This document shows, piece by piece, positions 1-7,842 of a DNA stretch of 35,238 nt. The DNA is from CAYMLL01 sp964390645. Its GTDB lineage: Bacteria > Planctomycetota > UBA8108. Location: assembly GCA_964390645.1 (NCBI GenBank), contig CAYMLL010000035.1:1-35238 (forward strand), read 5' to 3'. The notes beneath the pieces were generated by a model that worked only from the letters and a program-made list of their open reading frames with translations, searched no databases and was not told the origin of the DNA. The position numbers were made by a program, and so were the translations under genes. How positions within the stretch are numbered: the first letter of the stretch is position 1; every line of letters begins with the position of its first letter.

Positions 1-1
1 G

Positions 2-163
2 CCCGCGTCGGAGCCGGAGCCCGCGTCGGAGCCGGAGTCCGCGTCGGAGCCGGAGTCCGCGTCGGAGCCGGAGCCCGCGTCGGAGCCGGAGCCCGCGTCG
101 GAGCCGGAGTCCGCGTCGGAGCCGGAGCCCGCGTCGGAGCCGGAGTCCGCGTCGGAGTCGAAA
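2..163 (+). repeat. Nine tandem 18-bp units encoding (P/S)ASEPE
   Basis: Eight near-identical 18-bp units begin at base 2 and a ninth, degenerate unit (SASESK) ends at 163. They differ mainly at the first codon, CCC or TCC. They are in frame with the LeuRS-like protein and would form an acidic, extended linker. The array may continue upstream of the window. An Arg-rich segment of opposite charge follows at about 224-320. Confidence 0.9.
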
Positions 164-1246
164 TCCGCGTCGGCTGTCTCGTCGGAGCCTCGCCCTGACT
201 CTCGTGGCGTCGGCGAAGGCTCCTCATCCCAGCGCCGTCGATCGCGCCGCGCGCGCAAGTCCCGCACCGGCCCCGGTCGCCGTCGGCCTCGGCCCTTTCG
301 CCACGCGGGGCTCACGGAGACCCTGCCGGTCCACGCTGTTCTGGCGAGCCGCCGGGTCGGGCCGAAGGACCTCGTCGCCCTTCGGTGCATCGTCAAGTTC
401 CTTTATGAACGGCGTCAGATTCCGGTCTTCGAGCCCTTCCAGCGCTTCTGCTACGTCGGGGACGTCGAGTTTCGCGACTCCTCCGAGGGTGCCGGCACGG
501 CGGGGGCCGACGACTCACCGCCCCTTACCGTCGACGACAGCTGCCGGGAGCTGCTCGGTCGTTTCGGCTCCGACGTGCTGCGCCTTCTGCTCCTTTCGGT
601 GGGCCCCGTTTCCGGCAAGGCTGTCTTCACCGTCGACGACGTCCACCATATTCGTCGCTTCGTCGAGCGCGTGTGGCGTGAGGTGTCGCTACGCATTCGC
701 GAGGGGCGCTTCGTCTCACGGCAGGTTCTCGTGGAGAAGCACCAGCTGATCTACCGGCTCTCGCAGCGCTTCTCCGCCATGAAGTTCCATACTGCAGTGG
801 CGGCGCTGCGGGAGTTCGTCAACTTCCTCGTGCATCCGGACTGTACGGCGGAGGAGATGGACCGTGGCAGCCTGGAGATGTTTCTCGTCGTGCTGTCGCC
901 GTTCGCCCCACACCTCGCTTCCGAGCTCTGGGAGCAGCTCGGGAAGACGACCCCGATCGACGAAGCACCGTGGCCCGAGTACTCGGACGAGCTCGTCGAC
1001 CCGCCGCAGCGAGAGTTCGCCGTCTTTCTGGACGGCAAGCTCGTCGACCGGATGACGCAGCCGGCCGACCTCGAGCCGGTGCAGCTGCAGTCTCGCGCGC
1101 TCGACCTCGAGCGCGTTCGTCAGCTTGTCGGTAACCGGGATGTCGCGCAATCGGGCGTCGTCAAGGGCCGGCTTGTCTGGATCGAGCTCGCGCCCCTGGA
1201 GTCGCCGGGAAAAAAGGCCAGCAAGTCGCGCCGGGTCGGCTCCTGA
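2..1246 (+). CDS. Leucyl-tRNA synthetase-family protein, C-terminal part (5' end outside window)
   Basis: The frame is open from base 2 to a TGA at 1244-1246, giving 414 residues with no start inside the window. The C-terminal half matches class Ia LeuRS: an EPFQR segment (about 400-480), then GSDVLRLLLLSVGP corresponding to the usual YGADTLRL block, an anticodon-binding helical domain with FAPHLASELWEQLG, and a small C-terminal beta domain (VFLDGKLVDR to KGRLVWIEL). Between the EPFQR segment and the GSDVLRL block a normal enzyme has KMSKS; here there is an Ala/Gly/Asp-rich stretch with no Lys, so that ATP-binding loop is absent. The conserved block expected before EPFQR is also poorly preserved and follows a (P/S)ASEPE tandem repeat and an Arg-rich stretch. 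Family membership is confident. Aminoacylation activity is doubtful, and it may be a paralogue, so no gene symbol is given. Confidence 0.75.
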   Translation, partial: PASEPEPASEPESASEPESASEPEPASEPEPASEPESASEPEPASEPESASESKSASAVSSEPRPDSRGVGEGSSSQRRRSRRARKSRTGPGRRRPRPFRHAGLTETLPVHAVLASRRVGPKDLVALRCIVKFLYERRQIPVFEPFQRFCYVGDVEFRDSSEGAGTAGADDSPPLTVDDSCRELLGRFGSDVLRLLLLSVGPVSGKAVFTVDDVHHIRRFVERVWREVSLRIREGRFVSRQVLVEKHQLIYRLSQRFSAMKFHTAVAALREFVNFLVHPDCTAEEMDRGSLEMFLVVLSPFAPHLASELWEQLGKTTPIDEAPWPEYSDELVDPPQREFAVFLDGKLVDRMTQPADLEPVQLQSRALDLERVRQLVGNRDVAQSGVVKGRLVWIELAPLESPGKKASKSRRVGS

Positions 1247-1654
1247 GCAGCCACCGAAGGGTCGTGCGTCGAGTTGTCACACCCGTATCCTCCCGTGGCC
1301 CCGCCCGGACATCCGTGATCGTGGCCCGGACCTTCTCCAGTGTCCTTGCCGCGAGTATCGCCATCGCCCGCCGGCCTGGTCTGGCCTCGATCGACCCGCC
1401 GGGGAGTGCTCACGAGTGTTCTTCACACCGGCCGGCTTCGGGAGGGTGTCGATAAAGTCCTGGCCGACGCTTCGAGGACCGGCTCCGGGACTCGACGCTC
1501 GGTGATGAAACTCGAGCTCGCGCGCCAGTAAATGACGAGCAGACTCCAGGTGTCTTGCCCGCCACCCGAAACACATCGTATTCTCCATTCGTTCCGTGGC
1601 GGGCGGTCTCGGTGGAGGGGCTCGTCGATTCCAATCCTGCCGAGAAGGGAGCTC
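1247..1654. other. Intergenic, no gene recognised
   Basis: This stretch separates the LeuRS-like gene from the protease gene. The protease frame is open upstream to 1532, but that extension looks unlike a protein and the best ribosome binding site sits just before 1655. I see no RNA gene, convincing terminator or clear promoter. Confidence 0.5.
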
Positions 1655-2869
1655 ATGCCGTATCCGAGCCGACGAAATCGGGCCTGGCCGCTGGAAGGGC
1701 TCAAGGTGGTCCTGGTGGTGCTGGGGTTCTATCTGCTCCAGAGCCAGATTCTCGACGTGCGGTACGCCATCCACGACGGCAAGCGCGGTCTGGCCCACGC
1801 GCAGGAGCGAGCCTCGGGCGAGCTGACGGACACGCAGCGATTCGTCGAGCTTGCGGTCGAGGATCTCGAGGGCTCCCAGCTCGACATCTCGCAAACGAAG
1901 GTCGATCTCGCGGCATCGATCGAGGCGGTGCAACGGGGCCGTGAGCATCTGACGCGCCTCATAGAGTCTCGTGCGCGGGATCTCGAGACGACGCTCACGG
2001 AGCGCCTCGCCAGGGAGACGGCGAGCTTCGACACCGTGCGGGCCGTCGCGGAGGCGAACGCGTCCCGGTTGCGTACCATCTCGGCGTCGTCGGGACGAAC
2101 GTCCGAGGAGCGCAAGCGCCGGATGATCCTCCCGACCTTGCAGCTGCGCGGCAACGGCACGGTCGGCAGCGGTGTGCTTGTTTATTCCCAGCGCCAGCCG
2201 GCGGTTGGTGACGGTGATATCTACACGACCTTCTTCGTCACGGCGTACCACGTCGTCGCGGAGGTGCTCGCGGACCGTCTCGATCAGCCGCTGCGCGAGG
2301 TCCACGTGATGATCGAGGGCGATGCGCACCGCACCGAGGTCTACTCCGCACGCCTGGTCGTCTTCGACAGGTCACGAGACATCGCTCTGTTGCGGCTCGA
2401 GACCACGCACGAGATCCGGCAACTCGCCGACCTGATGACGCGCGAGGAGCTCGAGCAGGTCGACATCTTCTCGCCGGCCTACGCGGTGGGCTGCCCGCTC
2501 GGGAACCGGCCCTTGCCCACTCTCGGAGAGGTGTCGTCGCAGAGCAAGGTCGTCGCGGAGAAGACTTTCTGGATGCTCAACGCGCCGACCTTCTTCGGCA
2601 ACTCGGGGGGCGGGATCTACCTCGTCCCGAGCTGCAAGCTCATCGGCGTCTCGAGCATGATCTACACCTACGGCAAGTCCAACCCGACCGTCGTGCCGCA
2701 CATGGGGCTTTTCGTGCCCCTCTCGGCGGTGTACGACTGGCTGGACGACGAGGGCTACGGTTTTGTCTACCGACGCAGTTCCGTGCCTCGCCATCTGCGG
2801 TGGAAGCTCGTCTACGAGGGTCGTGAACGCGTCGCGCCCCGTCCGGCCTCCGCTCACGAACGAGGTTAG
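1655..2869 (+). CDS. Membrane-anchored trypsin-like serine protease with coiled-coil stalk
   Basis: The protein is 404 residues. Residues about 15-30 form one hydrophobic segment, followed by a long, charged, heptad-like region (about 40-165) predicted as coiled coil, and then a chymotrypsin-fold (S1/HtrA-like) protease domain. The triad can be placed as His199 (TAYHVV), Asp242 (RDIALLRL) and Ser317 (FFGNSGGG). The serine loop reads GNSGG rather than GDSGG, as in many bacterial trypsin-2 proteins. No PDZ domain follows. The ATG at 1655 is chosen because AAGGGA lies 5 nt upstream and the membrane segment then starts near the N-terminus; the 41 upstream codons look non-coding. The protease domain probably faces the periplasm or outside, inferred from the single N-terminal anchor. 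The substrate is unknown. Confidence 0.85.
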   Translation: MPYPSRRNRAWPLEGLKVVLVVLGFYLLQSQILDVRYAIHDGKRGLAHAQERASGELTDTQRFVELAVEDLEGSQLDISQTKVDLAASIEAVQRGREHLTRLIESRARDLETTLTERLARETASFDTVRAVAEANASRLRTISASSGRTSEERKRRMILPTLQLRGNGTVGSGVLVYSQRQPAVGDGDIYTTFFVTAYHVVAEVLADRLDQPLREVHVMIEGDAHRTEVYSARLVVFDRSRDIALLRLETTHEIRQLADLMTREELEQVDIFSPAYAVGCPLGNRPLPTLGEVSSQSKVVAEKTFWMLNAPTFFGNSGGGIYLVPSCKLIGVSSMIYTYGKSNPTVVPHMGLFVPLSAVYDWLDDEGYGFVYRRSSVPRHLRWKLVYEGRERVAPRPASAHERG

Positions 2870-2883
2870 CGGCTCGGCAAGCC

Positions 2884-2908
2884 CGTCGACCCGATCTGCG
2901 GGTCGACG
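2884..2908 (+). terminator. Hairpin after the protease gene
   Basis: A perfect 10-bp inverted repeat, CGTCGACCCG / CGGGTCGACG, with a 5-nt loop begins 15 nt after the protease stop. No T-run follows, so it may be a transcript-stabilising hairpin or a weak terminator rather than a classical rho-independent site. Confidence 0.45.
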
Positions 2909-3075
2909 TCGTGGGTGAACTCCATGTTGCCGTGCCGCGTCGTCTCCGCTCTGGCGTCGGAATCCCGGCGGTGACGGTCGACTCGTCCCCGCGGAGTGCT
3001 CGGTCGACGGAAGGTCGGCGGATCCGGGGGCCGGGGGAGAATCAGGCGGACATGGGGCGACCCTGGACCGAACCT

Positions 3076-3105
3076 TTGACCTTGCGGCCTGTCTCCGCGG
3101 ATGAT
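3076..3105 (+). promoter_or_regulatory. Possible sigma70-like promoter
   Basis: TTGACC (3076-3081) matches five of six bases of the -35 consensus. GATGAT (3100-3105), 18 nt further on, matches four of six of the -10 consensus. It would give a leader of about 200 nt for the gene starting at 3319. This is a pattern match only, and planctomycete promoters are poorly characterised. Confidence 0.3.
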
Positions 3106-3318
3106 AGAAGTGTCCACAAGCAAACGGATTAGCCGATTCCCACAGGCGTGGGGGAGGTCGGCGCTCGTCGGTGGCGACCTCCGGGGAGAGGGCGAGTCGT
3201 CGACGCATCGCGAATCGCTGTCGCCTCACGGTACTTCAGTCGCCGGATCGGGTGTGGTTCTGTCTCGAAGCCCGGACGCGCCATCCGCACAACGAGTCAA
3301 CTGAACGGAGAGTCTCAG

Positions 3319-4617
3319 ATGTCCCCTCGCAGATCCCTCCAGTGCGGTGTGACCGCCGGTATCCCGGTCGCCCTTCTCTTCCTGACCCTGAGCGCTTCGG
3401 TGGCGGCGCAGGAGACCGATGCTGTCAAGCCTGCGACGGGTGCCGAGCCTGCGACGGGTGCCGAGCCTGCGACGGGTGCCGAGCCTGCGACGGGTGCCGA
3501 GCCTGCGACGGGTGCCAAGCCTGCGGAGGGCGGGTCGAAGTTCCGGATAGCTCCCACGGGTGCGCAGCCCGGCGCGTCGGCTCCCAGGGCCGTCGAGAAG
3601 ATCTTCGGCGAGGTGTCCGCGACGGGCGCCGGCGACGACCAGGTCTTCGGCAACGCGAGTGAGCCCTCGGCCGTCGCCGTTGTCGACAGGTATCTCGCGG
3701 CCATCGGGGGCCCCGCCACGCTGACGGCGATCTCCGATCGTCAGGCAAAATTTCGCAACATCAAGTTCTCCGCCACCGGTCAGACGGAGGCGGTGATCGC
3801 TCTTTACATGAAGGACGGGCACAAGTATCGCGAGGAGTGGGAGATCAAGGGCTTCCAGATCAAGGACGAGCCTCTCGCGTTCACGCAGATCTACAACGGC
3901 GACGTCCAGGAAGGCTGGGTGAAGATGCTCGGCACGGTGTCCGCTCTGGAGGGACGCACGCTCGGCGTCTTCGTCTGGGACAAGTACCTGGACGATTTCT
4001 TCGCGCAGTGGAAGGAGAACGGATACAGCCTGCGCAAGGTCGGCGAAGGGCTCGTCGATGAGGACGAGTGCGACATCGTCGAGTGTCGCGACTTCACCGG
4101 TCGCCAGAAGATCCGCTACTTTTTCGCCAAGGACTCCGGCCTCCTCCTCAAGAAGGAGTGGTTTGACTCATCGGGCAAGGCGACCGTCAAGAAGGAGCAG
4201 TTTTACCAGCTCTACCGTCGCATCTCCTTCGCCGACGGTACCGGCCATGCGATCCAGTGCCCGTTGCAGCTCGACATCCACGTCGACGGCGAGCTCGACA
4301 CTCGTCGGGTGTATATGCAGGTGCGCTACAACGCCAGTCTCAGCGATGCGATCTTCGCGAAGCCGGAGGGCGTGCCTTTCGCACCGGAGATACGCTCGAG
4401 CAAGGACCTGAAGACCGCCGGCGCGACGACCACGGTCGGCCAGGATCCACAAGGTAGCGGCGGCGCAGCGGGCAAGAAGGCCGGCCGTCGCAGCGAGGGC
4501 AGCAAGAAACGTTCGCGCCGATCGGGCCGGACGGCTCATCCCACGAAGGCGACACCGCCGTCGACCGGATCGGGGGCCGTGGACGCGTCGAAGACGCCCG
4601 CCAAGGACGCTCCCTGA
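3319..4617 (+). CDS. Exported protein with PATGAE repeat and LolA-like domain
   Basis: The protein is 432 residues. The ATG at 3319 has GGAG 9 nt upstream and starts a clear signal peptide (hydrophobic core about 13-28, cleavage near SVAA-QE); the frame extends further upstream but without such features. Five PATGAE-type units follow (about 38-67). The central domain (about 120-355) begins VVDRYLAAIGGPATL and continues with beta-strands of the kind seen in outer-membrane lipoprotein-sorting (LolA/LolB-fold) and related lipid-carrier proteins. The tail (about 370-432) is low-complexity, rich in Lys, Arg, Ser, Thr and Pro. The LolA-like assignment rests on N-terminal motif and strand pattern and is tentative. 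Role is unknown; a periplasmic lipid- or lipoprotein-binding function is the family-based guess. Confidence 0.75.
   Translation: MSPRRSLQCGVTAGIPVALLFLTLSASVAAQETDAVKPATGAEPATGAEPATGAEPATGAEPATGAKPAEGGSKFRIAPTGAQPGASAPRAVEKIFGEVSATGAGDDQVFGNASEPSAVAVVDRYLAAIGGPATLTAISDRQAKFRNIKFSATGQTEAVIALYMKDGHKYREEWEIKGFQIKDEPLAFTQIYNGDVQEGWVKMLGTVSALEGRTLGVFVWDKYLDDFFAQWKENGYSLRKVGEGLVDEDECDIVECRDFTGRQKIRYFFAKDSGLLLKKEWFDSSGKATVKKEQFYQLYRRISFADGTGHAIQCPLQLDIHVDGELDTRRVYMQVRYNASLSDAIFAKPEGVPFAPEIRSSKDLKTAGATTTVGQDPQGSGGAAGKKAGRRSEGSKKRSRRSGRTAHPTKATPPSTGSGAVDASKTPAKDAP
3430..3519 (+). repeat. Five tandem 18-bp units encoding PATGA(E/K)
   Basis: Five almost identical 18-bp units (CCTGCGACGGGTGCCGAG, the last ending AAG) lie just after the signal-peptide coding region of the LolA-like protein. 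A degenerate sixth (PAEGGS) follows. The array forms an extended N-terminal linker, and its near identity suggests recent slippage. Confidence 0.9.
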
Positions 4618-4696
4618 GGACGGGGCGGCGCGCCCAACATTCCGAAGCAAAAAGTAAACCCACCCAAACCCCGCCCCACTGCCCCCTAGACACGCC

Positions 4697-4706
4697 NNNN
4701 NNNNNN
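4697..4706. other. Assembly gap (10 N) followed by a 15-base G run
   Basis: Ten Ns are followed 8 nt later by G15 (4715-4729). The true distance between the two sides is unknown, and the homopolymer length is unreliable. Confidence 0.95.
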
Positions 4707-4774
4707 GGTGTGGAGGGGGGGGGGGGGGGTCGTTGCGGTGGCTCTTGGTATTGGCACCTATGCCGGGGGCTTCT

Positions 4775-4801
4775 GCCCGGTGGTGACGCCGGGCTTCTTC
4801 T
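4775..4801 (+). terminator. Weak terminator-like hairpin
   Basis: GCCCGG (4775-4780) and CCGGGC (4789-4794) form a 6-bp stem with an 8-nt loop, followed by TTCTTCT. It would act on plus-strand transcripts, possibly from the LolA-like gene if the gap is short. Confidence 0.35.
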
Positions 4802-5105
4802 GTGGGTGGGGCGCTCATCCAGCCCTCTCGACTCTCGGCCGCGAAGGCGTGTTAACCTCGGGGCCCGCCTGCGAGGGTGGAGCTGTCGCATGGCGCCGTC
4901 GGATCGGTGCGACAGACCCGTTTTCGCACGGCGGTTGTACCGGCTGTGGACACTCTTGGAGCCGAGCGCCCGGGGAGCTTCGTGGCCCTGCCGTCGATCG
5001 AGGACGATGACAGAAGGACTTCCGTGAATGGTCCCGGCGGCGGCACGACCCTTGCCGATTAGACAGTCGACTCCGACAAACACCTGACCTCCCCCTCCTT
5101 CCAGT

Positions 5106-5138
5106 CGCTCGCGCGGACACCTCCCTTTCGCGCGAGCG
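5106..5138 (-). terminator. 10-bp inverted repeat downstream of rlmN
   Basis: CGCTCGCGCG (5106-5115) and CGCGCGAGCG (5129-5138) are perfect complements around a 13-nt loop. It lies about 230 nt beyond the rlmN stop and could fold on either strand. No U-run follows on either strand, so the terminator function and the strand are uncertain. Confidence 0.35.
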
Positions 5139-5185
5139 GCGTCCGACCTTGCCAACCACCCCACTCCGAATCCTTCCCTCTGCTC

Positions 5186-5230
5186 GCCCTGGGTGCCCTT
5201 CCCCCACCCAGGGCTATCTTTGTTTCTGGC
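5186..5230 (+). terminator. Rho-independent terminator, plus strand
   Basis: GCCCTGGGTG (5186-5195) and CACCCAGGGC (5205-5214) form a perfect 10-bp GC-rich stem with a 9-nt loop, followed at once by the T-rich TATCTTTGTTTCT. This is the best terminator in the window. It faces the convergent rlmN gene, yet the nearest plus-strand gene ends about 570 nt earlier, beyond a sequence gap. Confidence 0.65.
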
Positions 5231-5365
5231 CTTACCTCTGCTCACCTCGTGTCCGGCCAACGTCGCTGGGCGACGGGGTGCGGTTCTCGTCGCCGCAATC
5301 CACCCGCAGCGGCGGGGCGGGAAGCGCGGCGGCGGGCTGGTCGCGGACGCGGCGATACGGTCGGC

Positions 5366-6454
5366 TCAGTGACCGGAGTGTCCTCTCGCCAGGCTCAGCT
5401 GGCCGCAGGCCCCCTGGATGTCCTCTCCCCGGCTCCGGCGCAGGGTGATCACCCCGTCGAATCTCGCAGCCAGCCGGTCCCGGAAGCTCAGAATCGACGC
5501 CAGCCTCGGTTTCTCGTACGGGGCCCCTTCGAAAGGGTTGAAGCCGATGAGGTTGACGCGGGATGGGATGCCGCGCACGCGACGGGCGAGGTTCACGATG
5601 TCCTCGTCACGGTCGTTGACTCCGGGGAGGATCACGTACTCGAAGGTCACCTTCTTGCCGCTGACTCGACCGTGTTCTCGCACCGCGTCGAGCACCTCTG
5701 CGAGGCGGTGCTTGCGGTTGAGCGGGATCAGCTCGTCGCGCAGGTCGTCGCAAGCGGCGTGGAGCGAAAGGGCTAGCTTCACCTGGGGAAACTCGCGACC
5801 GAGCTGGCGGATGCGGTCGGGTACACCGACGGTCGATACAGTGATGCGGCGCGCGCCGAAACGTACCTGGCTGTCGTGGGTGAGGATGCCGAGAGAGCGT
5901 GCGACGGCGTCGTAGTTCAGAAGGGGCTCACCCATGCCCATGTAGACGAGATTCGTCGGCGCGATCCCCGTTCGCGTTCGCATCTGCAGCACCTGGTCGA
6001 CGATCTCGGCGGCATCCAGGTTGCCGGTGAATCCGCCGTGACCGGTGGCGCAGAAGGTGCATTTCACGGGGCAACCGGACTGCGTCGAAATACAGTACGT
6101 CACGCGGTCGCCGTCCGGGATCATCACGCTCTCGAGCGGTCCGGATTCGCGGTGACGGGCCGAGCGACGCCACAGGACCTTGAGCGTGCCGTCCGCCGAC
6201 TTCTGGTCGAGGTCGTAGCGCAGCGGATGGAGGACGAAGTCCGCGTCGAGCTTCTCGCGCAGAGCGCGTGGGAGGTCGAGCATCTCGTGAAAGCTGTCAG
6301 GGGTGCGCTCGAAGATCCACCGCCGCAGCTGGTCAGCGCGGTAACGCGGCTCGCTCGCTCTCGCGACGGCGGCGTGCGTCGTCTCGAGGAATCGATCCGC
6401 ATCGAGCCCTAGCAGCGCGGGGCGAGCGTCCGGGGCGGAGTCACTCCTCGGCAA
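5366..6454 (-). CDS. rlmN: 23S rRNA (adenine2503-C2)-methyltransferase RlmN (radical SAM)
   Basis: The protein is 362 residues, typical for RlmN. This cytoplasmic enzyme methylates C2 of A2503 in 23S rRNA (and A37 of some tRNAs) by a radical-SAM mechanism with a methyl-cysteine intermediate. Visible features: the 4Fe-4S motif C128-x3-C132-x2-C135 in GCPVKCTFCATG; the two catalytic cysteines C121 (TYCISTQ) and C350 (GACGQL); and the MGMGEPLLN and STVG SAM-binding segments. The start is a TTG at 6454 with GAGGGAG about 9 nt upstream; no in-frame ATG occurs before the conserved core. The start overlaps the end of the upstream lipoprotein gene by 14 nt, which suggests translational coupling. RlmN is favoured over Cfr because it is a chromosomal housekeeping-type sequence with the RlmN-style C-terminus. 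Confidence 0.95.
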   Translation of the reverse strand: MPRSDSAPDARPALLGLDADRFLETTHAAVARASEPRYRADQLRRWIFERTPDSFHEMLDLPRALREKLDADFVLHPLRYDLDQKSADGTLKVLWRRSARHRESGPLESVMIPDGDRVTYCISTQSGCPVKCTFCATGHGGFTGNLDAAEIVDQVLQMRTRTGIAPTNLVYMGMGEPLLNYDAVARSLGILTHDSQVRFGARRITVSTVGVPDRIRQLGREFPQVKLALSLHAACDDLRDELIPLNRKHRLAEVLDAVREHGRVSGKKVTFEYVILPGVNDRDEDIVNLARRVRGIPSRVNLIGFNPFEGAPYEKPRLASILSFRDRLAARFDGVITLRRSRGEDIQGACGQLSLARGHSGH

Positions 6455-7178
6455 AGTGAGCGACTCCCTCGAGGATCAGGTTGCGGTCGGCGCTCGGGTA
6501 GAACGTTCGACCGTCGATGCGCCAGCCGCCGTCGCGCGAGTCGACGGTGATCTTGCGCGTGCCGATCTGAAGCACCTCGATCGGGTACGCCTTCGTGACC
6601 ACGGGTTCGGAGGGGGGGCGTCGGCCGCGCCGGCGCTTGCGGATCCGGTTGGTGGGGGTACCGTCTGCGGTGACGTTGACGATCGAGTAGTAGAGCGTCG
6701 GCTGCCAGGTTCCCTCGACCGGGATGACGATGCGCTGCTGGTGCAGGCGAAACGACATGTCGCCGCGGCGCTTCTTGAAGATGATCAGCCGGGCGTTCGA
6801 AGCGGGCGTGTAGCTCGACGAGCCGACACGAAAGCGTCCGTCGGTGTACCGGAACCAGTGTGGTCCGGCCCGAAAGTGCTCGCCGTCGGCATTCACGAAC
6901 ATCGCGGCGCGGTACTGGCCCTCGTTGAGGAACCGACGAGCCGTCTCCTGGGGCAGGTCCTTCTCGGCGAGCTCCACGATGACGTTGACGCCGTGCGGGT
7001 GAGCGACGGTGACCAGGCGGTCATCCAGCCGCAGCCCGGAGAAGTCGAGCGGCTGCGGCTTGCCGGAGCTCACGTTCGGTGACGGCGGTACGGTGATGCA
7101 ACCCGCGAGGCTGATCAGCAGGGCCGCGGAGGCGAGGATCGTCAGGCTCCGGGAGGATCGAATCGAGTCGTGTCGCAT
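6441..7178 (-). CDS. Hypothetical lipoprotein
   Basis: The protein is 245 residues. A short basic N-terminus and hydrophobic stretch end in a lipobox, LAGC (Cys27), so a diacylglyceryl-anchored lipoprotein is predicted. The body is beta-rich with no family I recognise; it contains an Arg/Lys-rich patch (RIRKRRRGRR, about 175-187). The start is taken as ATG 7178, preceded by AGGTGG; an in-frame GTG at 7184 is the alternative and adds two residues. The 3' end overlaps the rlmN start by 14 nt on the same strand, so the two are probably cotranscribed. I see no functional link to rRNA methylation. Confidence 0.75.
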   Translation of the reverse strand: MRHDSIRSSRSLTILASAALLISLAGCITVPPSPNVSSGKPQPLDFSGLRLDDRLVTVAHPHGVNVIVELAEKDLPQETARRFLNEGQYRAAMFVNADGEHFRAGPHWFRYTDGRFRVGSSSYTPASNARLIIFKKRRGDMSFRLHQQRIVIPVEGTWQPTLYYSIVNVTADGTPTNRIRKRRRGRRPPSEPVVTKAYPIEVLQIGTRKITVDSRDGGWRIDGRTFYPSADRNLILEGVAHFAEE

Positions 7179-7842
7179 GTCCACCTGATTGTACGACCGC
7201 GCTGCGGCCGCGGCCAGACGGCCCCGCTCGAATGTACCGTCGACGCCTCAGGATTCGTGACCGGGAAGATCGGCTCGAACGGGAATCCCGGTGACGTCGG
7301 GGTTCAGGGCGAGAATGCCGTGTTCGAGGCTCGCTCCGGCCGGATCGCTTCGTCCCCCGTTCCTGCTGGACGCCGGGACATTCGCCGCTCGTGGCGACGA
7401 GGGCTCGACACCGTCGAACCCGTTCGGGGCGTGATGGTCGGCCTCTCCCGCGTACGATGACGGGGGCGGCGACGATTCGAGGCGGTGACCGGACGCGGTG
7501 GCACCCGCCTCTTGCGGCGGTTCGTTGCCCGTGGCCGCTCGAAGTCGACGGTCCGCCTCGAGATGGACTCTCGTTCGGTCGCCTGGACAGGAGGGGGCTT
7601 GATCGGGGTCGGATCCCGGGCGAGGGGCTCCGTCCGCGGGCGCCCCTCGCGGTTTGGAGCCGGCGTTCGCGACGTTGATCACGACGGATGCGAGCCGCGA
7701 GGACGCCGTTCGTGTCTCGAACTCGTGTCTCGCCGGTGAGGTGGCCGCCGAGGGCGTCGGGACTTGTAACGGTTTCGAACCGGGAATACGATGGCCTTCG
7801 TGCAAGCTCGTGGTCGGGCCCGCACGCGAAGGAGAGCCGGCG
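7179..7842. other. Divergent intergenic region
   Basis: It separates the leftward lipoprotein/rlmN pair from the rightward cytochrome/DUF1501 pair and so should contain both promoters. A short palindrome, CGGGAATCCCG (7280-7290), is the only notable element. A 202-residue open frame on the minus strand (7248-7856) is Pro/Ser/Arg-rich and probably not a gene. Confidence 0.45.

Larger units (their letters stand above)
2870..3318. other. Intergenic region upstream of the PATGAE-repeat protein
   Basis: It holds the hairpin at 2884-2908, a possible promoter at 3076-3105 and a small hairpin (CCCAC / GTGGG, 3139-3152) in the presumed leader. Open frames here in both directions look like high-GC noise. 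Confidence 0.5.
4618..5365. other. Gap-containing intergenic region without a recognised gene
   Basis: This lies between the LolA-like gene (+) and the 3' end of rlmN (-). It holds an assembly gap at 4697-4706, a 15-base G run at 4715-4729, and three inverted repeats described separately. Short open frames here are Gly/Arg-rich and resemble no family. I found no tRNA, tmRNA, SRP or RNase P signature. Confidence 0.5.

Noticed and set aside
1..163. Possible CRISPR array in the 18-bp repeats
   Set aside because: Units are contiguous, in frame and without spacers; they encode a hexapeptide linker. The same applies to 3430-3519.
4708..5062. Short plus-strand open frames after the first gap
   Set aside because: They begin at the gap edge or G homopolymer, have no good ribosome binding site and no family resemblance.
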